From Mercurialis annua (taxonomy: Eukaryota > Streptophyta > Magnoliopsida > Malpighiales > Euphorbiaceae): a DNA stretch of 64,000 nt. The stretch covers positions 19,729,501-19,793,500 of the forward strand of contig NC_065577.1 in assembly GCF_937616625.2 (NCBI RefSeq). The letters are read 5' to 3'. Under the pieces are notes generated by a model, which saw nothing but the letters and a program-made list of their open reading frames with translations, did not search any database and was not told the DNA's origin. This document shows, in pieces, positions 25,900-36,000 of the stretch (positions are counted from its first letter, which is position 1; every line of letters starts with the position of its first letter). The translations under genes were made by a program, and so were the position numbers.

Positions 25900-26472
25900 T
25901 CAGATCAATCTTCGAAAGTACCTCGCTCCTTGCAATTGATCGAATAAATCGTCAATTCTGGGTAAAGGATACTTATTCTTGATTGTGACCTTATTGAGTT
26001 GTCTGTAATCTATACAGAGTCTCATAGATCCATCCTTCTTCTTCACAAACAACACAGGTGCCCCCCAAGGTGAGACACTTGGTCGTATGAATCCACGATC
26101 AATCAATTCTTCTAATTGATCCTTCAACTCCTTTAGTTCTGCTGGTGCCATACGATACGGACGTATCGATATTGGACTTGTACCAGGAACTAGATCAATA
26201 CAGAATTCAATTTCTCGATCTGGTGGTAATCCAAGTAACTCTTCTGGAAACACATCAGAATACTCCGACACTACTGGTACATCACTCACACTTCCAACTT
26301 CCTTCTGAACATCTCGTACCAGAGCTAAAAATCCTTGACATCCTTTACTTAACATCTTTCTCGCTTTCAAAGCCGAGACTAAACTCTTTGGGGTTTCCAA
26401 CTTCTCTCCCCGAATAGAGATAAGTTCAGTTCCAGGTGCATGGAACGTCACTATCTTCTCTCTACAATCCAC
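25900..26472 (-). pseudogene. Protease/RT linker and reverse transcriptase fingers
   Basis: 190 codons, in the same frame as gag but separated from it by TGA 26,485-26,487. Residues about 60-110 carry the conserved block before RT ([18 protein letters not shown], then [19 protein letters not shown]). Residues 133-175 are RT motifs 1-2: [39 protein letters not shown]. The sequence fails at GARYF, where one base (a T on the coding strand) appears to be missing near 25,910; the conserved IDLRSGYHQ block follows in a different frame. The first codon is GTG within pol, so this is a fragment and not a separate gene. Confidence 0.92.
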
Positions 26473-26484
26473 ATTTTCATAATG

Positions 26485-27885
26485 TCACGACAACCAATCC
26501 ATTCCTAGGATGACGTCAAATTCTAAAACATTAAGCAACAACAAATCCGCAAGCGATTCTCGCTCTCCAATTAACACAGGACACGACGGATACATTACAG
26601 TAACGTCTATGCTTTCGCCTACAGGTGTAGCTACTAACAATGGGTTTTGCAAAATCACAGGTTGAGTTCCTAATTTTAATGCAAAACTCGACGATACAAA
26701 TGAATGCGTAGGACCGGGATCAAATAAAATTGATGCATCATGCAAAGATATTGGAAATATACCTTGCACTACCGCATTCGACGCATTCGCTCCCTGAGGA
26801 TTGATCGCAAAAACTCTAGCCTGCCCTCCGCTAGCAGTTGCTCCAGATCCTCGTCCGCCTGTGGTCCTTCCTCCACCACGATTACCAAAACCATATCCTC
26901 TTCCACGTTGTCCATTAAACACACTCTGGTTCTGTGCCTGCCCAGACACTGCAGGATATACAGGTCTAGGTTGTTGAAACACTGGTTGAACAACACTAGC
27001 ACTTGAACCTTGTGGTCTAGACATAGGACATTCTCTAGAGTAATGACCTTGTTGTCCACACGTGTAACATCCTCTAGTTTCCCAATAGCATGCTCCAAAA
27101 TGCTTCTTCCCACAAGTTGGACATAGTGGTACCGTTCCTCCTGAACTTCGTCTACTAGAACTTGATCCAGAGGTACTAAACCTCCTATCTCTTCTGTTCT
27201 TCTTAAACCCCTTATGATATGGTCCAGTGAACCTATTCGCATTAGAACTCGCAGTTCCTTCTCTCACTTGCTCACCAGGAACAGTGATCCTTCCAAATTG
27301 GATCAAAGTAGTTTCCATCTGGCGTGCACTATCGATGATTTGAACCAAATCCTTCCTAACATCAGATAGTAATCCAATATATTCGGGTCCTAGCCTCTTA
27401 ATGAACCTCGAATTCACCCTATCTCTATCCAACATCAGATCAGGTGTGAAACGACTCAACCTTGTGAACTCCGTCACATACTCCTGCACCGTCTTTCCTA
27501 TCTTATTCAAATTCAACAGTTTCTCTCGATAACTCTCCGTTACTGAAAACGGCAGAAAGAAATTCTTAAATCGAGTGACAAATTCATTCCAAGTCATCTC
27601 TCCCATACTTGGTTGAATATGCCTTTGAAACCAATCCTTCGCAGATCCTTTTACTGACATCTCCACCATCAGTATAGACTGTCTTTCACTAGCATTAAGA
27701 CGTCTAGCGTTCATTTCTACTTCCTCTAAGAAATCTAATGCATTGTTCGATCCATCAAACTTCATGGGCTTGAGCCTCATGTAAGCCATAACGAGATCAC
27801 GATCAACATTAGCACCAACTCTCTGCTGTTGATAATCCAACTGCTCTCTGTGCATATTTTGCACTTCCGCTTGATTCGTTTGCAT
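26485..27885 (-). pseudogene. Gag (capsid, nucleocapsid) and aspartic protease
   Basis: 466 open codons. Residues about 35-190 are the gypsy capsid domain (KFDGSNNALDFL, AKDWFQRH, FKNFFLPFSV, VQEYVTEFTRLS). A CCHC zinc knuckle lies at C273-C276-H281-C286 (CYTCGQQGHYSREC), preceded by a second cysteine/histidine cluster at 255-266 (CPTCGKKHFGAC). An R/G-rich stretch is at 327-356. The protease follows, with the aspartate at 389 in ILFDPGPTHSF and the flap-side block VILGMDWLS at 458-466. The active-site context is DPGP instead of the common D-S/T-G. The frame stops at TGA 26,485-26,487 where an arginine codon would be expected. The true start is upstream (28,081-28,083) behind another stop; methionine 27,885 is codon 67 of that frame. 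Confidence 0.92.
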
Positions 27886-28083
27886 GGCTGCTATGCCAGC
27901 TAAAAATTGTTCGAAATCAAAGCCCGGAATATTAAAATTTGGCCCACGGCCTCTACCACGACCTCGACCATGTCCACGTCCACGACCACGACCTTTGCCT
28001 ACTGCGGGTATCGCATTGTTATGAACGGACTACTCATCATGAGCGTTCTCCTCATGAACGTTTTCATCATGCTGATCAGCCAT
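27886..28083 (-). pseudogene. Gag N-terminus, interrupted by a stop at codon 18
   Basis: In the gag frame, an ATG at 28,083-28,081 begins MADQHDENVHEENAHDE and meets TAG at 28,032-28,030. The same frame stays open afterwards, with a basic, glycine-rich block GRGRGRGHGRGRGRGRG (about residues 31-47) leading into the main gag frame. R/G-rich gag N-termini are common in plant Tekay elements. TAG could derive from CAG by one C-to-T change. The choice of this ATG is inferred from frame continuity; I cannot exclude a start further upstream. Confidence 0.7.
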
Positions 28084-28415
28084 TTTGATCAAAGCACGTC
28101 ATCTATTAAAAATCTTATCTAATGTTCTAATCGTATACTATCAGGCTCTACTTACTCCTAACAAGCATACAGACTCGATCCTAAAGCACAGCTTAGAATA
28201 TTTAATAACAAATGATGACTTAACGAATGACATGACAGAACCCTAGATGTTGCAGTAGACTCTATATATCAATTTCCTAGGTTCACATTCCATACGGTAT
28301 TTAACAATGATACCGCCTTTACTATCAACCACTTTTCGACTATCACTCAGTCAGTGGAAATGATACCAACTTTCATTACTCCTTTCTCAGGCAGTGAAAC
28401 CATTTTTAGATCATT
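28084..28415 (-). other. Untranslated leader of the chromovirus
   Basis: About 330 bp between the primer binding site and the likely gag start, in the place of the 5' leader where packaging signals normally lie. I see no coding frame of note or strong hairpin in it. Confidence 0.6.
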
Positions 28416-28427
28416 GCTCTGATACCA
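28416..28427 (-). other. Primer binding site, initiator tRNA-Met type
   Basis: Minus-strand TGGTATCAGAGC starts four bases (AAGG) after the end of the 5' LTR. It is the standard complement of the 3' end of plant initiator tRNA-Met used by most gypsy elements; the match ends after 12 bases (AATGA follows). It primes minus-strand DNA synthesis. Confidence 0.92.
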
Positions 28428-28431
28428 CCTT

Positions 28432-31400
28432 TGTCACGACCCGATTCTCGGCGTCGAGACCGGCGCTAGGGAATGGGAGTGGTTGCTCTGAAATCCGTAG
28501 CAAGCCTTAAAAATACATTAAAAATCACTAAAAAATTTCGCGGAATTCAAATCATTTTCGAACATTTTAAAATTGCAGTTTAAAACGTTATATTATCAAT
28601 TACCATTTAAAACATGCACATAATTTTCTCTTTAATTATTGCATTTTAGTTTTCAAAACCATTTCACTATGGTTTATCATGCATCTCATTATGCATACCA
28701 TCTTACTAAGGTAATTACTGCATTTCACTATGCAGGCCATTTCTCTATGGACTTAACCGCATTTCATTATGCAGACCATTTCATTATGGATTTAACTGCA
28801 TTTCATTATGCAGATGCGTTCATCGCATTTAATACTCGTGCAGTCGCTCGGACTTTCGCACAGCATTCACATATTACATATTATCAGAGTTTAAGCGTTA
28901 TAATAAAATATAAAGCATAAATAAGTCCAACGACTACTAAGGTATCACCGTTCATTATTCTAGCTACTGCAACTCTAGACACATAAAGGAAAGTCATTCT
29001 CACTTTATTCAAGCCAGGGATTTCCGGAACAAGAAATTGGAAATCCACACGTCAAACTACTCGCCTGTAAAAATATTAAATTCAACGGGGTCAGTTATAA
29101 AAACTGAGTGAATGCGTACAACATGTACTAATAAACATTAATATGAAAGCAATGCATTCCGGATTACCGATTCATATGAAACCCTAAACCATGATTCATG
29201 TTCCTATATGCTTTCAAAACAGGAAACATAAATATTCCACATCATTTCATCATATTCGGGTTAACCTTTTCATGGCAGTATTTATTCATTTCTTTTTGTA
29301 CTCTAGCCCGTCAAATCTGATCATTCATCTTTTACGTATGTGAAGGTCTTTAGACTCTTTCACCATACAACAGATTTCGGCAGTACATATATACCGTCGT
29401 CATTTCACTTTTTTTAAAAGGTTCAACCTCTCAGATCTCGGCAGTTTCTCTTTACTGCCTTTGGTCGTCTATATTCCGTTGCCTCTGAAGATCTGTTCGC
29501 ACAGAGTCTAGGCCGTCGCGTGACTTTCCAGGCCGTCGCCAGGATTCACACAGTATATTCACATGCAACCCATTCTAAATGCAATACCGGTGATCACACA
29601 GCACTATTGCCGCCCAATAGTAAGCATGTTTCAATGAATCTAAATCGGTTTCAAAACTATGTATAATAGTTCATGCGATTTAAATTCAAAATAAAATAAA
29701 GCATTTGCAAATCATGTAAAGCAGTTCGCAATATTTTTAATACTAATATTTGGCAGTATAAGTTGTAAACACACTCACAGTACTCGCTTATTCCAAATTT
29801 AAAATATCACCCGTCGAATATCAAAACCTTTGCTCGCCGGTTTCCGCGATAAAACTCGCTGGATCTAATTTAGAGATTAAACATTAATAAATGTATTAAC
29901 TCTAAATTCTAGGATAAACTATAGACCGACTCAACCATATAAACCACATAATCACAAACCAAATTTGATTCCGACTATCTCTTTCCGCGTCATCGTATTT
30001 CTATACGATATACTCTATTCACATTAGTTTATTTAATTCATAAATAAACATAGAATTATAATTTCATATAATTCTAACACATATACAATTCACATAGTTT
30101 TCTAAAAATTCATTTTTAGAAAATCTCAACAAACACATCACAATTAAAAAATATCCAAAAATATTTTTGACCCGGGGCTCGGCCCCCCTTATTTTCTGCC
30201 AAAATCATTTCGGCACTAACTGCTGCCATATGAGTTTAGGACTGAGCCAACATGCTCTATCCCCTCTACTCACATTTTGGTCACCGTATTCCGGTGGTTT
30301 TGGCCGGAAAACTCAAAAACGCTAAAAACGCTTAAAAATTCATTTTAAGCCATTTTAATCACCAAAATTCACCAAAATTATTTTTGAACAGATTTTTAAT
30401 CTCATCTTTTAAAAACAGCAGCCCATAATTTTTAAAATAATTATTTTCCATTATTTTAGCAATTAAAACCGAAATATCAATTAATTGTCAAAACCGATTA
30501 TCAACCCTTCAAAACACTTCAATTAAATCACTTAAATTCCATAAATAATTATCATATGTATTTTCAGAAATTTAAAATCATTAGATTTACCCACATTTAA
30601 GCATTTTTTTGAGTTTTAAACTATTAAAAATCGAATTTCAAACCTTTAAATTAACATCCGAATTAATTAACATTTTTAATCCATAAAAATTTCACTTTGA
30701 AGCATATATAAATCTCAACATATAGATCAGCCCAGAAATTTAAATAAATAATTTAATTTTACGTAAAAATTATTTTTAAAACCGAAACCCATAAAAACAA
30801 CAATCGAAACCAACTAATTATCCATCAGACATCACATTTAAACAATCCTAAGCATGTTTCTAAGATTCAACCAACATCAGCAACTAAAAGTAAGGTTTGA
30901 GCTTGAAATTATACCTTGATTCAACATGCAAATACACATACACGATCTACGCAATATTCCCGACAACTTTTGTTAAGAAAATTTTGAGACAAAATGGAAG
31001 AATAAATTTTTGTGTTTTGTTTTGTGAAGAATTCGGCACCCACACAATGGAGAAGATGATGGATTACTTGGGCACCAATCTTGTCTCACAAAATATCTAG
31101 ATATTAGTTTAGGTGTTTCAATTATTTACAAGTTTGCCATTAGGGGCATTCTTGTAAATAAATCAAACTCTAGGGGTAAAATAATTTCAACTTTCTCAAA
31201 TATTCAAAAACATTAAATCATGACATATGGGCTGAGTTTAAAATATTTTTGGGCCTTTAAAAATAATTAAAATAATTATCTTGACGGGTTTTAGTGAAAA
31301 ATCGCAAAATTCACTTTTAACACGTAAAATTACCAAAAAAATCAACTTAAGGAAAAACACATACCAAATCACATTTTCACACTTATAAATTCATCATGTG

Positions 31401-31485
31401 AATTTATTCACCATTTTCGAGGTCCTAATTAATTAAAATTGGACACTAGCGAAAATAAACACTAATAATTCTACGGGGTATTACA
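28432..31485 (-). repeat. 5' LTR of the chromovirus
   Basis: 3,054-bp LTR, the partner of 20,265-23,332; on the minus strand TGTAATACC...GGGTCGTGACA. It should hold the element's promoter, but no TATA box stands out among many AT-rich candidates. It lacks the 15 bp noted in the 3' LTR. Plus-strand frames 28,639-28,920 and 30,897-31,100 are not like known proteins and are not annotated as genes. Confidence 0.95.
28720..28814. repeat. 39-bp minisatellite inside the 5' LTR
   Basis: Same 39-bp, ~2.4-copy repeat as in the other LTR, at an offset of 8,168 bp. Copy number has not changed since insertion. Confidence 0.85.
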
Positions 31486-31490
31486 CAAAC
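31486..31490. repeat. Target site duplication of the LTR retrotransposon (right)
   Basis: CAAAC directly after the LTR end GGTATTACA, matching 20,260-20,264. Confidence 0.92.
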
Positions 31491-32325
31491 ACTACGAAAG
31501 AAATACAAACATTTCACCTTTTTAGCGAATTAAGCCAAACGTGTACAAACGTTTAGAAACAAATCCAAACTTTTCACCTTTGAAGCGATTTAAGCCAAAG
31601 GTTTACAAACGGTACGAAACAAATTCAAACGTTTCACCTTTTTAGCGATTCAAAATAAACGTTTACAAAGGCTACGAAACAAATCTAAACGTTTCACCTT
31701 TTTAGCGATTTAAGCCAAATATTTACAAAGGTTACGAAACAAATCCAAACCTTTCACCTTTTTAGCGATTTAAGCCAAACTTTCGCAAACGTTATGAAAC
31801 AAATCCAAACGTTTCACCTTTTTAGAAATCTAAGTGAAACGTTTACAAATGTTATGAAACAAATCCAAACGTTTCACATTTTTAGCGATATAAGCCGAAC
31901 GGTTACAAACACTACGAAACAAATCAAACGTTTCACCTTTTTAGCGAATTAAGCTAAACATTTACAAACGTTTCAAAACAAATCCAAACTTTTCACCTTT
32001 GAAGCGATTTAAGCCAAAGGTTTACAAACGGTATGAAACAAATCCAAACATTTCACCTTTTTAGCGGTTTAAAATAAACGTTTACAAAGGCTACGAAATA
32101 AATCCAAACGTTTCACCGTTTTAGCGATTTAAGCCTAATCGTTTACAAACGTTACGAAACAAATCCAAACGTTTCACCTTTTTAGAAATTTAAGCGAAAC
32201 GTTTACAAATGTTATGAAACAAATCCAAATGTTTCACCTTTTTAGCGATATAAGCCGAACGGTTACAAACATTACGAAACAAAACCAAACGTTTCACCGT
32301 TTTAGCGATTTAAGCCAAATATTTA
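31486..32325 (+). repeat. 420-bp (seven-monomer) higher-order repeat
   Basis: The marker series CAAACACTACG, GCGAATTAAGC, CACCTTTGAAGCG, GGTTTACAAACGG, AGGCTACGAAA begins at 31,486 and again at 31,906, exactly 420 bp later. The second unit is one monomer shorter (the equivalent point recurs at 32,266). A diverged copy lies at 18,174-18,593 on the far side of the retrotransposon, so the HOR predates that insertion. Confidence 0.8.
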
Positions 32326-34139
32326 CCAACGTTTCGAAACAAATCCAAATGTTTACAAACGTTATGAAACAAAATCAAACGTTTCCCCTTTTAGCAATTA
32401 AAGCCAAACATTTACAAACGTAGCGAAACAAATCCAAGAGTTTCACCTTTTTGGCAATATAAGCCAAACGTTTACAAACATTACGAAACAAATCCAAACG
32501 TTTCACCTTATTAGTGATTAGCCAAAGATTTACAAAGGTTATGAAACAAATCCAATTGTTTCAACTTTTTTAGCAATTTAAGCCAAACATTTACAAACGT
32601 TACGAAACAAATCCAAGCGTTTCACCTTTTTAGCAATTTAAGCCAAATGTTTACAAAAGTTACGAAACAAATCCAAGCGTTTCACCTTTTTAGCAATATA
32701 AGCCAAACCTTTACAAATTTTACGAAATAAATCCAAATGTCTCACCTTTTTAGCGTATTAAGCCAAACGTTTACAAACGTTATGAAACAAATCCAAACTT
32801 TTGCCTTTTTAGCGATTTAATCAAAACGTTTAGAAACATTGCAAAACAAATCCAAACGTTTCACCTTTTTAGAGATTTAAGCCAAACGCTTACAAACATT
32901 ACGAAACAAATCCAAACGTTTAACCTTTTTAGCTATTTAAGCCAAACGTTTGCAAACGTTTCGAAACAAATCCAAACGTTTTGCCTTTTTAGCAATTTAA
33001 GCCAAACGTTACGAAACAAATCCAAACGTTTAACCTTTTTAGCGATATAACCCAAACATTTACAAACGCTACGAAACAAAACCAAATGTTTAAAACGTTT
33101 TGAAAGAAAGTGTTTCACCTTTTTATCAATTTAAGCCAAATGTTTAAAAACGTTATGAAACCAATCCAAGCATTTCACCTTTTTAGTATTTTAAACCAAA
33201 CGTTTACAAACGTTACGAAAGAAATCCAAGCGTCTCGCCTTTTTAGTAATTTACGCAAAACATTTACAAACGTTACGAAACAAATCCAAGAATTTCACGT
33301 TTTTTCAATTTAAACCAAACGTTTACAAATGTTACGAAACAAATCCAAACGTTTCACCTTTCTAGCTATTCAAAACGAACAATTACAAAGTACAAAAAAA
33401 AATCAATCATTTCACCTTTTTTGCAATTTAAGATAAAGGTTACGAAAGTAATCCAAACATTTAACCGTTTTAATTATTTAAGCCAAACGTTTCACATTTT
33501 TTGCGATATAAGCTAAACGTCTACAAACGTTTCACCTTTTTAGCGAATTAAGCCAAACGTTTAAAAACGTTACGAAACTAATCCAAACGTTTAAAACGTT
33601 ACGAAACCCTTTTAGCAATTTAAAACAAACGTTTAAAAACGTTATAAAACTAATCGAAACGTTTACAAACGTTACGAAACAAATCCAAGCATTTCACCTT
33701 TTAAGCGATTTAAGCCAAATGTTTACAAAAGTTTCGAAATAAATTCAAATGTTTCACCTTTTTAGCGATTTAAGCCAAACATCTACAAACGCTACGGAAT
33801 AAATCCAAACATTTCACCTTTTTAGCTATTTAAGCCAAATGATTACAAACGTTATGAAACAAATCCAATCGTTTCACCTTTTTAGCTATTAAGCCAAACG
33901 TATACAAACGTTATGAAACCAATCAAAATGTTTCACCATTTTAGAAATATAAGCAAAACGTTTATAAATATTACGAAATAAATCTGAACGTTTCACCTTT
34001 TTAGCGATTTAAGCCAAATGTTTACAAAAGTTACGAAACAAATCCAAATGTTTTCCCATTTTAGCAATATAAGCCAAACGTTTAAAACGTTACGAAACAA
34101 ATCCAAACATTTCGCCTTTTTAACGATTTAAGCTAAACG

Positions 34140-36000
34140 TTTACAAACGTTACGAAACCCTTTATAGCAATTTAATCGAAACGCTTACAAACTTTACAAA
34201 ACAAATCCAAACGTTTCACCTTTTTAGCGATTTAAAACAAATGTTTACAAACATTAAGAAACAAATCCAAACGTTTCACCTTTTTAGCAATTTAAACCAA
34301 ACGTTTACAATCGTTACGAAACAAATTTAAACGTTTCACCTTTTTAGCGATTTAAGCCAAACGTTTACAAACGTTACGGAACAAATCCAAACGCTACGAA
34401 AAAAAACAAACGTTACGAAACATTTACAAAAGTTACGAAACAAATCCAAATGTTTACAAAAGTTAATCGAAACAAAACCTTTTTATAAATTTAATCGAAA
34501 CGTTTACAAAAGTTACGAAACAAATCCAAATGTTTCACCTTTTAGTGATTTAAGCCGAATGTTTAGAAATGTTACGAAACAAACCAAATGTTTCATCTTT
34601 TTAGCGATTTAAGCCAAAAGTTTACAAACGTTACGAAACAAATCCAAATGTTTTCCCATTTTACCAATTTAAGCCAAACGTTTAAACCTTTACGAAACAA
34701 ATCCAAACGTTTTGCCTTTTTAGCGATTTAAGCCAAACGTTTACAAACGTTAAGAAAAAAATCCAAACGTTTCACATTTTTAACGATTGAAGCCAAACAT
34801 TTACAAACGTAACAAAACAAATCCAAGCGTTGTACCTTTTTAGCAATTTAAGCTTAATGTTTACAAACGCTAAGAAACAAATCCAAACTTTTCCCCATTT
34901 TAGCAATTTAGGCCAAACGTATACAAACGTTACAAAATAAATCCAAACGTTTCACCTTTGTAGCGATTTAAGCCAAACGTTTACAAACGGTATGAAACAA
35001 ATCCAAACGTTTCCCCTTTTTAGCGAATTAAGCCAAACGTTTACAAACGTTAACGAAACTAATCCAAATGTTTAAAACATTACGAAAACCCTTTTTAGCA
35101 ATTTAAGCGAAACGTTTACAAACGTTACGAAACAAATCCAAACGTTTCACCTTTTTCGCGATTTAAAACAAACCTTTACAAACGTTAAGAAACAAATCCA
35201 AACGTTTCACCTTTTTAGCGATTTAAGCCAAATGTTTACAATCGTTACGAAACAAAACCAAACGTTTCACCTTTTTAGCGATTTAAGCCAAACGTTTACA
35301 AACGTTATGAAACAAATCCAATTTTTACGAAACAAAATCCAACGTTTACAAACGTTACGAAACAAATCCAAGCATTTCACCTTTTTAGCAATTTAAACCA
35401 AACGTATACAAACGCTACGAAACAAATCCAAGCGTTTAACCTTTTTAGCGATTTAAGTCAAACGTTTATAAACGCTACGAAACAAATCCAAACGTTTCCC
35501 CTTTTTAGCGATTTAGGCCAAACGTTTACAAACGTTACAAAACAAATCCAAACGTTTCACCTTTGTAGCGATTGAAGCCAAACGTTTACAAACAGTATGA
35601 AACAAATCAAAATGTTTCCCCTTTTTAGCGAATTAAGCAAAACATTTACAAACATTACGAAACTAATCCAAATGTTTAAAACGTTACGAAACCCTTTTTA
35701 GCAGTTTAAGCGAAACGTTTACAAACGTTACGAAACAAATCAAAACGTTTCACCTTTTTAGTGATTTAAAACAAACGTTTACAAACGTTAAGAAACAAAT
35801 CCAAACGTTTCACCTTTTTAGCAATTTAAACCAAACGTTTACAATTGTTACGAAACAAATTTAAACATTACGAAACAAAACCAAACGTTTCACCTTTTTA
35901 GCGATTTAAGCCAAACGATTACAAACATTACGAAACAAATCCAAATGTTACGAAACAAAATCCAACGTTTACAAACGTTACGAAACAAATCCAAGCATTT
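34140..36000 (+). repeat. ~0.6-kb higher-order repeat
   Basis: The block formed by the fused monomer (CGTTACGAAACCC joined to TTTTTAGC), then GATTTAAAACAAA and GTTAAGAAACAAATCC recurs near 34,150, 35,085 and 35,690. The last two are about 605 bp (ten monomers) apart; the first is separated by a longer, less regular interval. Confidence 0.65.

Larger units (their letters stand above)
20265..31485 (-). mobile_element. Ty3/gypsy chromovirus LTR retrotransposon, Tekay/Del-like, complete but inactivated
   Basis: An 11,221-bp element on the minus strand inserted into the satellite. Two ~3.06-kb LTRs with TG...CA ends flank a ~5.1-kb interior holding a tRNA-Met-type primer site, gag with zinc knuckle, protease, reverse transcriptase, RNase H, integrase with HHCC finger and GPY motif, and a C-terminal chromodomain. 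A polypurine tract precedes the 3' LTR. This order (RT-RH before INT) defines Ty3/gypsy; the chromodomain and long LTRs point to the Tekay clade. The frame is broken by four in-frame stops (28,030-28,032; 26,485-26,487; 25,451-25,453; 24,185-24,187) and two short deletions (near 25,910 and 24,024), so it is non-autonomous, though its LTRs, PBS and PPT could still be used in trans. Confidence 0.95.

Noticed and set aside
26145..27242. Frames overlapping gag and pol (plus 24,452-24,757, 26,145-26,417, 26,740-27,006; minus 26,769-27,242)
   Set aside because: They are shadows of the clearly recognisable gag-pol frame.
20265..31485. Ty1/copia or caulimovirus-type element
   Set aside because: RT and RNase H precede integrase, a chromodomain and LTRs with 5-bp duplication are present, and no movement protein is visible.
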